Shown here: piece after piece, positions 13,997 through 21,044 of the stretch
How positions within the stretch are numbered: the first letter of the stretch is position 1
How the letters are laid out: every line of letters begins with the position of its first letter
Origin: Ovoidimarina sp039190895
GTDB lineage: Bacteria; Pseudomonadota; Alphaproteobacteria; Rhodobacterales; Rhodobacteraceae
Assembly: GCA_039190895.1 (NCBI GenBank)
Contig: JBCCXY010000051.1
Span: 1 to 24,008, forward strand
Direction of reading: 5' to 3'
Length of the DNA: 24,008 nucleotides
The notes under the pieces: model-generated
Databases searched by the model: none
What the model was told of the DNA's origin: nothing
The model's input: only the letters and a program-made list of their open reading frames with translations
Position numbers and translations under genes: made by a program

Positions 13997-15244
13997 ATGA
14001 CCATCCTGATTGCCGGTGGCGGGATTGCGGGCCTGACTCTGGGCCTGACGCTGCATCAGATCGGCATTGCGTTCCACGTTTTCGAAAGCGTTAAAACGCC
14101 GAAACCGCTGGGCGTCGGGATCAACCTGCAGCCGCCAGCGGTGCGCGAACTCTATGCGCTTGGTCTGGCCGAGATGCTGGACGATGTGGGGATCCAAACC
14201 CAGGATTATGGCTTTTACACCAGAACCGGGGTGGAAATCTGGACGGAGCCGCGCGGCCTCCATGCCGGGTACAACTGGCCGCAATACTCCGTCCATCGCG
14301 GTCGCTTGCAGATGGGGCTGCTCGACGCTCTGGTCGAACGGTGCGGCGAAGGCTGCATTTCGTTCGGACATCGCGTTGAGGGCTATGGCAATGGCGAAAA
14401 AAAGGTCTCGGCGCATGTTCGCACCCAAGACGCCGTGCAAGAGGTCGAGGGCGACATGCTGGTCGGCTGCGACGGGGTTCATTCAGCGGTCCGCTCCCAG
14501 ATGTACCCGGAGGAGGGCGCGCCCGTCTGGGGCGGGGCGATCATGTGGCGCGGCACCTCGCGGGCGGAACCGATCCTGTCGGGCAAGTCGATGATCCTCG
14601 CGGGCAACGATCACATTCGCTTTGTCACTTACCCGATTTCCGACATCGATCCCGCCACGGGTCATGCCCTGATCAACTGGATTGCCGAGCGCACGGTCGA
14701 TCCCGACACGCATGTCGAGAAAGGGGACTGGAACCGGCAAGTCACCGCAGACCGGTTTGCGCATGACTTCGCGGATTGGGACTTCGGCTGGATCAACATC
14801 CCCGACCTGATCAGCCGAGCCGATGCGGTGTTTGAGTATCCCATGGTGGATCGCGAGCCGGTCGACAGGTGGACCGATGGCCGCGCGACACTGATCGGTG
14901 ACGCGGCACATGCGACCTATCCGGTTGGGTCAAGCGGGGCGAGTCAGGCCATTCTCGATGCCCGCATTCTAGGGGCGAAGTTACGGGATCATGGGGTAAC
15001 ACCTGAAGCCGCACTGGCCTATGAGGCGCTGGTGCGGCCCAAGGCGAACGGCGTCACGCTCGCGAACCGGGGCAGGGGTGGCCCTGATGCGATCATGCAA
15101 ATGGCGGAGGATCTCTGTCAGGGCGATTTTGCCAAGCTGGACGAGGTGCTGCCGCTGAAGGAACGCGCGGCCCATGCCGAGGCGTTCAAGCGCCTCGCGG
15201 GTATCAGTGTCGCGGCGACCAACGCCCAAGCATCGATCATCTGA
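13997..15244 (+). CDS. PhzS-like FAD-dependent monooxygenase
   Basis: A 415-residue class A flavoprotein hydroxylase. Dinucleotide-binding 'IAGGGIAGLTLGLTL' (4-18), the FAD/NADH motif 'LVGCDGVHSAVR' and the second FAD motif 'ATLIGDAAHATYPVGSSGAS' are all present. Segments such as 'KPLGVGINLQPPAVREL', 'EPRGLHAGYNWPQYSVHRG', 'FADWDFGW' and 'YPMVDREPVDRW' closely follow what I remember of PhzS (5-methylphenazine-1-carboxylate 1-monooxygenase), more than UbiH or salicylate hydroxylase. There are no phenazine genes nearby, so the substrate is probably another aromatic or N-heterocyclic acid. ATG 13997 follows GAGGGG ten bases upstream. Its stop is 5 bp from the stop of the convergent HxlR gene. 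Confidence 0.85.
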   Translation: MTILIAGGGIAGLTLGLTLHQIGIAFHVFESVKTPKPLGVGINLQPPAVRELYALGLAEMLDDVGIQTQDYGFYTRTGVEIWTEPRGLHAGYNWPQYSVHRGRLQMGLLDALVERCGEGCISFGHRVEGYGNGEKKVSAHVRTQDAVQEVEGDMLVGCDGVHSAVRSQMYPEEGAPVWGGAIMWRGTSRAEPILSGKSMILAGNDHIRFVTYPISDIDPATGHALINWIAERTVDPDTHVEKGDWNRQVTADRFAHDFADWDFGWINIPDLISRADAVFEYPMVDREPVDRWTDGRATLIGDAAHATYPVGSSGASQAILDARILGAKLRDHGVTPEAALAYEALVRPKANGVTLANRGRGGPDAIMQMAEDLCQGDFAKLDEVLPLKERAAHAEAFKRLAGISVAATNAQASII

Positions 15245-15249
15245 CCGGA

Positions 15250-15582
15250 TCAAGCCATGTTGGCTTCGCCCCATTTTGCCATGTGCTCAATGACCGGCAG
15301 AACCGAGCGGCCCCTGTCGGTCAGGGCATAGTCCACGCGCGGCGGCACCTGCGCGAACACGGTGCGCGAGATCAGGCCGTCGCCCTCCAGCTCGCGCAGT
15401 TGCTTGGTCAGCATCTGCTTCGTGATGCCCGGCACTGCCCGTTGCATGGCCCCGAACCGGTCCACGCCGTTGGCGATGCAGAACAGGATCACCGGCTTCC
15501 ACTTGCCGCCGATGACCGACAGGAAGAATGTTACGGGGCATCGGGTCTTATCTGTTTCGGGCGCCTTAAGTTCGTTTTTCAT
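15250..15582 (-). CDS. HxlR-family transcriptional regulator
   Basis: A 110-residue winged-helix DNA-binding protein. The HxlR pattern is clear: 'CPVTFFLSVIGGKWKPVIL' (15-33), 'FGAMQRAVPGITKQMLTKQLRELEGDGLI' (43-71, helix-turn-helix) and 'VDYALTDRGRSVLPVI' (84-99, wing and helix). Cys15 matches the conserved N-terminal Cys used by redox- or quinone-sensing members such as YodB and HypR of Bacillus, so electrophile sensing is possible. ATG 15582 follows GAAGAG. It is convergent with the monooxygenase and divergent from the APCDD1-like secreted protein; HxlR regulators usually control a divergent neighbour and themselves. Confidence 0.93.
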   Translation of the reverse strand: MKNELKAPETDKTRCPVTFFLSVIGGKWKPVILFCIANGVDRFGAMQRAVPGITKQMLTKQLRELEGDGLISRTVFAQVPPRVDYALTDRGRSVLPVIEHMAKWGEANMA

Positions 15583-15667
15583 GACAATCTCTTCAAATCA
15601 TGACTAGTTGCCATGTGTGAATCTATGCGCAGTTTGTCGGGCCATCGTCAATCGATGGAGACACCCC
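15583..15667. promoter_or_regulatory. Divergent promoter region of hxlR-like and APCDD1-like genes
   Basis: Eighty-five bp between the two start codons. It contains the palindrome ACTAGT (15603-15608) in CATG-ACTAGT-TGCCATG, a plausible HxlR operator core. A weak minus-strand promoter may start with TTGACG (15651-15646). GGAG (15657-15660) is the ribosome-binding site of the plus-strand gene. Confidence 0.35.
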
Positions 15668-16321
15668 ATGAAATTACTCGTCATATCCCTGCTCGCGCTC
15701 GTCGTGAGCCCTGCCGCCGCACAAGACACTTCACTGGATGGGCTGAAGGAGCGGATCGTCGGTTCGTGGACATCGATCAGTTGTGAGCTTCGCCCCTCGC
15801 CAAACGCCCAGAACCCAGAGCTTGCGCCGTCGCCCACCTACCTGACCCGCGATTTCACCTATCACAGTGATGGCGGGTTTCAGGCGGTCATCACCGTGTA
15901 CGCCGACGAGGGCTGCGAGATCCCTGCCGTGTCCTATGACTTTGCGGGCGATATCGTCTGGCACGACGCCAACCCGGCCGCGACAGGCGCCTGGTCGCAG
16001 GATTATGTGCTGAACCGGAAGCTGGAGCTGACCGTCCACGCGCCCCCCATGGCCGACCAGTTGAACCAACTGCCCGAGGGCGCCTGTGGCGAAGGTGCCT
16101 TTGTTGTTGGGGAAACGCGCGACATCCTCGGCCAGCCTTGCGCCCTGCTGCGCTTCGTCGAGGGCAACCCGTACGTCGTCGATCATGACCTCCTTTACGT
16201 GCGCGAGGACGCGCCCAACATGCTTTTCATGGGCGAGAAGCACGTCGACGGCACCGGCTTTTACTACCCCGAAAACCGCCCGACCGTCGGGCTGCAGCAA
16301 CCCCTGATCCGGGTCGAGTGA
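15668..16321 (+). CDS. Secreted protein with possible APCDD1-like domain
   Basis: A 217-residue exported protein. ATG 15668 (GGAG seven bases upstream) opens a signal peptide ending 'SPAAA' (about residue 18). The mature protein starts 'IVGSWTSISCELRP', then 'YLTRDFTYHSDGGFQAVITVYADEGCEIP', 'LNRKLELTVHAPPMADQLNQ', 'GACGEG' and 'DILGQPCALL' (longer segments named here in part). The order W-x-S-x-x-CE-x-R, YLTR-x-F, Y-x-D-x-x-C-x-x-P, then a later C-G and P-C is the layout I remember for the APCDD1 domain of the animal Wnt antagonist, a lipid-binding beta-barrel fold. About four Cys would form two disulfides. A lipid-binding periplasmic role is inference. It is transcribed divergently from hxlR and ends at a terminator. 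Confidence 0.6.
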   Translation: MKLLVISLLALVVSPAAAQDTSLDGLKERIVGSWTSISCELRPSPNAQNPELAPSPTYLTRDFTYHSDGGFQAVITVYADEGCEIPAVSYDFAGDIVWHDANPAATGAWSQDYVLNRKLELTVHAPPMADQLNQLPEGACGEGAFVVGETRDILGQPCALLRFVEGNPYVVDHDLLYVREDAPNMLFMGEKHVDGTGFYYPENRPTVGLQQPLIRVE

Positions 16322-16332
16322 TCTTGCCGCGT

Positions 16333-16359
16333 GCCGACCTTGCAACGGGTCGGCTCTTT
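16333..16359 (+). terminator. Probable intrinsic terminator before gpmI
   Basis: Seven-bp GC-rich stem GCCGACC / GGTCGGC with an 8-base loop, followed by TCTTT. It starts 12 bp after the APCDD1-like stop, so it separates that gene from gpmI. Confidence 0.6.
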
Positions 16360-16423
16360 CCAATGACGCGGCGCCAAACGCATTGCCGCTTTACATCGCG
16401 CTGGAGTTGCGTAGCTACGGGGC

Positions 16424-17941
16424 ATGGCGACACCGAAACCCGTTGTTCTGTGCATTCTGGACGGTTGGGGCCTGCGGGCCGAGACCGAGGCGAATGCGCC
16501 TGCCCTGGCCAACACCCCGACCTTCGACACATTGATGAAAACCTGCCCGACGGCAGAGCTGATTACCCACGGCCCGGATGTGGGTCTGCCCACCGGGCAG
16601 ATGGGGAACTCGGAGGTCGGGCACACCAATATCGGCGCGGGCCGGGTTGTGGCGATGGATCTTGGGCAGATCGATCTGGCCATTGAAAACAACAGCTTTC
16701 GCGATCAGCCCGCGCTGCAGGATTTCATGGCGACCATGCGCCAGACCGGGGGGGCGGTGCATCTGATGGGCCTCGCCTCGCCCGGGGGCGTGCATTCGCA
16801 TCAGGATCACATCATCCACGCTGCCGAGGTGCTGACCGAAGACGGCATCCCCGTCGCCGTCCACGTGTTTACCGATGGCCGCGACGTCCCGCCCACATCG
16901 GCGGACAAGGACCTGGCGTCGCTTGTCGAAAAACTGCCCGAAGGCGCCGAGATCGTCACGGTCACCGGGCGCTACTACGCCATGGATCGCGACAACCGGT
17001 GGGAGCGGGTGGAAACCGCCTATCGCGCCATCGTGGACGGGGAAGGGGAGGGCGGTGATAGCCCCGTCGATGTGGTCGAAATGAACCACGAAGACGACAT
17101 CACCGATGAGTTCATTCCGGCCACCGTCCTCGGCATCTACGAAGGCATGCAGGACGACGACGGCGTCTTCTTCATCAACTTCCGCGCCGACCGCGCGCGC
17201 CAGATCCTGCAGTCCATCGGCGATCCGGAGTTTGACGCGTTCAACATCAGCGACCGTCCCGAACTGGCCGCGATCCTGGGGATGGTGGAGTATTCCGACG
17301 CCCACAACGAATACATGACCGCCGTCTTCCCGAAGCGAGAGCTTGTGAACACCCTCGGCGATTGGGTCGCGCAGAAGGGCCTCAAGCAGTTCCGCCTCGC
17401 CGAGACCGAGAAATACCCCCATGTCACGTTCTTCCTGAATGGCGGGGTCGAGAAGCCCTACAAGAACGAACGCCGCAGCATGCCGAACTCACCCAAGGTC
17501 GCGACCTACGACCTGCAGCCCGAGATGTCGGCGGGCGAGGTCGCGGATAAGCTGGTCGAGGCCATCGGCAAGGATTTCGACCTGATCGTCGTCAACTTCG
17601 CCAACCCCGATATGGTCGGCCACACGGGCGATCTCCACGCGGCGATGAAGGCGTGTGAGGCCGTGGATCAGGGTCTGGGTCGGGCCGTGGAGGCCGTGAA
17701 GAAGGCCAAGGGGGCGATGATCATCACTGCCGACCACGGCAATTGCGAAACCATGGTCGACCCCAAAACGGGGGAGCCGCACACGGCCCACACCACCAAC
17801 CCCGTCCCCGTGATCCTCTTCGGCGGCAAGAAGGGGGCGGCGCTGAAGAACGGGCGGCTGGCCGATCTCGCGCCGACGCTGTTGCAGCTCATGGACCTCG
17901 ACAAACCCGACGAAATGACCGGGGAGAGCCTGATCCAGTGA
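16424..17941 (+). CDS. gpmI: 2,3-bisphosphoglycerate-independent phosphoglycerate mutase
   Basis: A 505-residue metalloenzyme interconverting 3- and 2-phosphoglycerate in glycolysis and gluconeogenesis. Seen: 'LCILDGWGLR' with metal-ligand Asp13, 'PTGQMGNSEVGHTNIGAGR' with the phosphoserine nucleophile at Ser63, 'SPGGVHSHQDH', 'FTDGRDVPPTS', 'FINFRADRARQI', 'NFANPDMVGHTGD' and 'ITADHGNCETM', the full set of metal and substrate ligands of the alkaline phosphatase superfamily mutase. Length is typical (about 510). It heads an operon; the stop overlaps the GTG start of the EnvC-like gene. Confidence 0.97.
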   Translation: MATPKPVVLCILDGWGLRAETEANAPALANTPTFDTLMKTCPTAELITHGPDVGLPTGQMGNSEVGHTNIGAGRVVAMDLGQIDLAIENNSFRDQPALQDFMATMRQTGGAVHLMGLASPGGVHSHQDHIIHAAEVLTEDGIPVAVHVFTDGRDVPPTSADKDLASLVEKLPEGAEIVTVTGRYYAMDRDNRWERVETAYRAIVDGEGEGGDSPVDVVEMNHEDDITDEFIPATVLGIYEGMQDDDGVFFINFRADRARQILQSIGDPEFDAFNISDRPELAAILGMVEYSDAHNEYMTAVFPKRELVNTLGDWVAQKGLKQFRLAETEKYPHVTFFLNGGVEKPYKNERRSMPNSPKVATYDLQPEMSAGEVADKLVEAIGKDFDLIVVNFANPDMVGHTGDLHAAMKACEAVDQGLGRAVEAVKKAKGAMIITADHGNCETMVDPKTGEPHTAHTTNPVPVILFGGKKGAALKNGRLADLAPTLLQLMDLDKPDEMTGESLIQ

Positions 17942-19032
17942 GGTGGTTCGCGGCATGTCTGTGTCTGCTTCTTGGGTCGTCCCCCGCCTTTGCTCAGCCA
18001 ACAGCCGCTCAAGCAGCCGAGGCTGCTGCCGCCGATCTCGCCCAAGCCGCGGCGCTGCTGACCAGCGCCGAGGGCGCGCGGGACCGTGTGTCGGCGCTTA
18101 CCGAAACTGTGCAGGCTTTCGAGGCGGGCCTCGGCGCGCTCCGCTCCGGCATGCGGCAGGTGCATCTGGCCCGTACCGCCCTTGAGGCAGAGCTCGCGGG
18201 TACAGACGCCAAGGTGCACCGCCTGCTCGGCGCCCTCATGTCAGCCGAAACCCAAACCCGCGTGGTCGATCCGACCCACCCGAACGGGCCACTCGCCAGC
18301 GCGCGCGCCTCGATGATCATGGCCGATATCCTGCCCGCCCTACAGAACGAGGCCGACGGCCTGCGCGCCCGGCTGGACGAGCTGGAGCGCCTCCGCCTCC
18401 TCCAATCCGGCGCCGAAGCCACCCTGCGGGAGGGGCTCGACGGTGTCCGCACCGCCCGGGCAGAGCTCGCAGCTGCCATCGCCGACCGAACGGCGGGAGA
18501 GGCGGCCACAGACGACGCCACCCTGCAGGCCCTCGTCAACAGCGCCGACACTCTGGACGGCTTCGCCTCATCTCTCGCGTCGTCCGAGGCTGTCGAAACC
18601 GCCTCCATCGCTGGCTTGAAGGGCACGCTCCAACTCCCTCACGGCGCCACGCTGTTGCGCGACCAACGCCCCGGCCTGACCCTCTCGGTCCCCGCACAGA
18701 CCCTCGTGATCGCCCCTGTCGCCGGGACCCTGCGTTATGCCGGGCCCCTTCTCGACCTCGGCGACGTCGCCATTCTTGAACCCGAACAAGGCACACTGAT
18801 CGTTTACGCAGGTCTGGGACAAGCGTTCGGGCAGGCAGGCGACATTCTGTCGGCGGATGCCCCATTGGGGTTCATGGGTGGCGAGGACACGCGGGCTGAC
18901 CAGATTTTGATCGAAACTCGCGACGGAACCGGTCATGATCCCCGAGAAACGCTTTATATAGAAATCCGGCAGGGAGAGGCCCACAGCGATCCGGCTGAGT
19001 GGTACGATCTGACCGAAGCAGAGGAACCATAA
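17938..19032 (+). CDS. EnvC/AmiB-activator-like protein, coiled coil plus degenerate LytM domain
   Basis: A 364-residue exported protein read from GTG 17938, which overlaps the gpmI stop (GTGA) and has GGGGAG upstream; this start gives a signal peptide ending 'SSPAFA' (residue 19). Residues 22-245 are Ala/Leu/Glu-rich and form a long coiled coil. The C-terminal part (about 255-355, 'VIAPVAGTLRYAGP', 'GTLIVYAGLG', 'LGFMGG', 'LYIEIR') is an M23/LytM fold, but the zinc-binding HxxxD and HxH residues are absent. This matches EnvC-type activators, which recruit and switch on cell-wall amidases at the septum under FtsEX control. Gene order gpmI-envC-ctpA is, as I recall, widespread in alphaproteobacteria. 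Confidence 0.87.
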   Translation: MRWFAACLCLLLGSSPAFAQPTAAQAAEAAAADLAQAAALLTSAEGARDRVSALTETVQAFEAGLGALRSGMRQVHLARTALEAELAGTDAKVHRLLGALMSAETQTRVVDPTHPNGPLASARASMIMADILPALQNEADGLRARLDELERLRLLQSGAEATLREGLDGVRTARAELAAAIADRTAGEAATDDATLQALVNSADTLDGFASSLASSEAVETASIAGLKGTLQLPHGATLLRDQRPGLTLSVPAQTLVIAPVAGTLRYAGPLLDLGDVAILEPEQGTLIVYAGLGQAFGQAGDILSADAPLGFMGGEDTRADQILIETRDGTGHDPRETLYIEIRQGEAHSDPAEWYDLTEAEEP

Positions 19033-20375
19033 TGAAAAAGATGATCTTCGCCGCCGTGGGCGGCACCCTGGCCGGGGTCCTGTTGTCCACACAAGTGGCC
19101 GGGCCCCTGATCGCGCAGGAAACGGACCGCCGGGCGTCGGTCTACGAGCAGCTCGACCTCTTCGGCGATATCTTTGAGCGGATCCGCGCCCAGTATGTCG
19201 AACAGGTCGATGAGGAAGAGCTGATCGAAGCCGCGATTGACGGCATGCTCACATCGCTCGACCCGCATTCCAGCTACCTGTCGCCCGACGACGCCAAGCG
19301 CATGCGCGTCCAGACGCGGGGGGAGTTCGGCGGCCTTGGCATCGAAGTCACGCAGGAAGAGGGCTTCGTAAAAGTCGTCTCCCCCATCGACGACACCCCC
19401 GCCGACGATGCGGGCATCGAAGCCGGTGACTTCATCACCCATGTGGATGGCGAAAGCGTCCTCGGCCTGACGCTCGACGACGCGGTCGAGATGATGCGCG
19501 GCCCGGTGGGGTCGGAGATTATCATTACCGTCGTCCGCGAAGGCGTTGACGACCCGTTCGACGTCTCGATCATCCGCGACACGATCAAGCTGACCGCCGT
19601 CCGCAGCCGCACGCTGGGCGAAACGGTGGTCCTCCGCGTGACGACCTTCAACGACCAGACCTACCCCAACCTGAAAGAAGGGCTGGAACAACAGATCGAA
19701 GAGGCCGGCGGTCTGGACAACGTGAACGGCGTCGTGCTCGACCTTCGGAACAACCCGGGCGGCCTGCTGACCCAATCCATCCGCATCTCGGATGCCTTCC
19801 TCGAAGCGGGGGAGATCGTGTCGACCCGGGGCCGTGACCCGCAGGATGGTGAGCGCTTCAACGCCACGGAAGGCGACCTGATCGAAGGCAAGCCAATGGT
19901 CGTCCTGATCAACGGCGGCTCCGCCTCCGCGTCCGAAATTGTCGCAGGCGCGCTTCAGGACCACCGCCGGGCGATTGTCGTGGGCACCAAGAGCTTTGGC
20001 AAAGGGTCTGTCCAGACGGTCATGCCGTTGCGGCAGGACGGCGCCATGCGCCTGACCACGGCGCGATACTACACGCCATCGGGTCGCTCGATCCAGGCGC
20101 TGGGCATCTCGCCCGACATCGTGGTGGCCCAGCCGCCCCGTCAGCCCGCCGCTGAGAGCGAAGACGAGGGCAGCGCAGCCGCCCGCAGCCGGTTCGAAAG
20201 CGACCTGCGCGGCAGCCTCGGCAATGACAGCCTGTCCGAGGATGAGCGTCGCCAGATCGAGGCGGATCGCGAAAAGGCCGAAGAGGCGGCGCAGTTGCGC
20301 GAAGACGACTACCAGCTCGCCTATGCGATCGACATCCTCAAGGGGCTTTCGGCACTCTCCGACGACGCAGAGTGA
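19032..20375 (+). CDS. ctpA: S41-family carboxy-terminal processing peptidase
   Basis: A 447-residue periplasmic serine protease. A signal/anchor segment (about 4-28) precedes an N-terminal helical part, a PDZ domain (about 95-170, 'GLGIEVTQEEGFVKVVSPI', 'GIEAGDFITHVDGESV') and the S41 core with 'VVLDLRNNPGGLL', 'NGGSASASEIVAGAL' and 'GTKSFGKGSVQ'. Ser299 and Lys324, 25 residues apart, fit the Ser/Lys dyad of the family. A charged Glu-rich tail (about 375-430) follows. Family members trim C-termini and degrade envelope proteins such as peptidoglycan hydrolases, which fits the neighbour EnvC-like activator. ATG 19032 shares one base with the preceding TAA stop and has GAGGA upstream. Confidence 0.95.
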   Translation: MKKMIFAAVGGTLAGVLLSTQVAGPLIAQETDRRASVYEQLDLFGDIFERIRAQYVEQVDEEELIEAAIDGMLTSLDPHSSYLSPDDAKRMRVQTRGEFGGLGIEVTQEEGFVKVVSPIDDTPADDAGIEAGDFITHVDGESVLGLTLDDAVEMMRGPVGSEIIITVVREGVDDPFDVSIIRDTIKLTAVRSRTLGETVVLRVTTFNDQTYPNLKEGLEQQIEEAGGLDNVNGVVLDLRNNPGGLLTQSIRISDAFLEAGEIVSTRGRDPQDGERFNATEGDLIEGKPMVVLINGGSASASEIVAGALQDHRRAIVVGTKSFGKGSVQTVMPLRQDGAMRLTTARYYTPSGRSIQALGISPDIVVAQPPRQPAAESEDEGSAAARSRFESDLRGSLGNDSLSEDERRQIEADREKAEEAAQLREDDYQLAYAIDILKGLSALSDDAE

Positions 20376-20842
20376 TGCTGCCCTACCGGCCCTGCGTCGG
20401 CGTGGTCTTGGCCCGCGCCGACGGTCTGGTGTTCGCTGGCGAAAGGATCGACGCACCCGGGGCATGGCAAATGCCCCAGGGCGGGATCGACGAAGCCGAA
20501 ACCCCGCAGCGGGCGGCCTTGCGGGAGTTGGAAGAAGAAACCGGCGTGCCTGCTGGCCTGGTTGATGTTGAGGCCGAGACCCGGGATTGGGTCCGCTATG
20601 ACCTGCCGGACGACCTTGTCGGGAAGGTCTGGAAGGGCCGGTACCGGGGGCAGGAACAGAAATGGTTCCTGCTGAGGTTCAGCGGCGCCGATGCCGATGT
20701 CACAATCGAAACCGAGCACCCCGAGTTCGCCCGCTGGACATGGATGCCCCCGGCAGAGGTGATCGAGAACATCGTGCCGTTCAAACGCCCCGTCTACGAG
20801 GCGGTGCTGGGCGAGTTCGCAGATCGCTTAGCACCTCGTTAA
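20375..20842 (+). CDS. rppH: RNA pyrophosphohydrolase (Nudix)
   Basis: A 155-residue Nudix hydrolase that removes pyrophosphate from the 5' end of transcripts and so triggers RNase E-dependent decay; formerly annotated as diadenosine polyphosphate hydrolase in alphaproteobacteria. The Nudix box is complete: Gly36, Glu42, then 'RELEEETGV' (50-58). 'YRPCVGVVL', 'WQMPQGGID' and 'QKWFLLRF' are typical of RppH. Start is ATG 20375 overlapping the ctpA stop by one base (TGATG); a GTG three bases earlier is also possible. It is the last gene of the gpmI operon. Confidence 0.95.
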   Translation: MLPYRPCVGVVLARADGLVFAGERIDAPGAWQMPQGGIDEAETPQRAALRELEEETGVPAGLVDVEAETRDWVRYDLPDDLVGKVWKGRYRGQEQKWFLLRFSGADADVTIETEHPEFARWTWMPPAEVIENIVPFKRPVYEAVLGEFADRLAPR

Positions 20843-20925
20843 CCAGAATCGACCCAGCCTTGAGGTGCGGTACAGGCTAGGAGCCGATGACCGCGCCAGG
20901 TGAAGCCCCCGGCTTGGGCCGGGGG
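20831..20925 (+). terminator. Hairpins at the end of the gpmI-envC-ctpA-rppH operon
   Basis: GCACCTC (20831-20837, inside the rppH end) can pair with GAGGTGC (20862-20868), and CCCCCGGC (20906-20913) pairs perfectly with GCCGGGGG (20918-20925) around a TTGG loop. The second is very stable but lacks a T tract, so it may stall or protect rather than terminate classically. Confidence 0.45.
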
Positions 20926-20938
20926 TGGACCCGGTCTC

Positions 20939-20970
20939 TTCATCTGGCGAAAAATACCTCCGCCGGAGGC
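20939..20970. repeat. Candidate dispersed palindromic element
   Basis: The stretch TTCATCTGGCGAAAAATA followed by the palindrome CCTCC-GCC-GGAGG (20957-20969) resembles a short intergenic element I remember seeing many times in Rhodobacterales genomes (TTCATCTTGGC-AAAATA-CCTCCG-type). Only one copy is in this window, so its repeat nature cannot be shown here. Confidence 0.35.
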
Positions 20971-21009
20971 ACCGTTCGCAGAACGATTCAATGCGCGACG
21001 TTCAAAGAC

Positions 21010-21044
21010 TCCACACGAGAACAAAACGTGAATATACTGCCCGG
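21010..21044 (+). promoter_or_regulatory. dnaE2 promoter with LexA-like SOS site
   Basis: A good -10 box TATACT (21033-21038) has TCCACA (21010-21015) as -35 at 17 bases. GAAC-AAAACGT-GAAT (21019-21033) matches the alphaproteobacterial LexA consensus GAAC-N7-GAAC at seven of eight positions and covers the spacer and first base of the -10. LexA bound here would block the promoter. The expected transcription start falls at or near the ATG at 21045. Confidence 0.6.

Noticed and set aside
13997..15244. Phenazine biosynthesis locus
   Set aside because: Only a PhzS-like enzyme is present; no other phz genes flank it, so the pathway is not supported.
18954..20465. Minus-strand open frame (503 codons) opposite ctpA
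   Set aside because: ctpA has full catalytic and PDZ motifs across the same bases; the antisense reading is compositionally abnormal.
20974..20984. GTTC-GCA-GAAC palindrome as a second LexA site before dnaE2
   Set aside because: Alphaproteobacterial LexA recognises direct repeats GTTC-N7-GTTC; this inverted, 3-base-spaced form does not fit.
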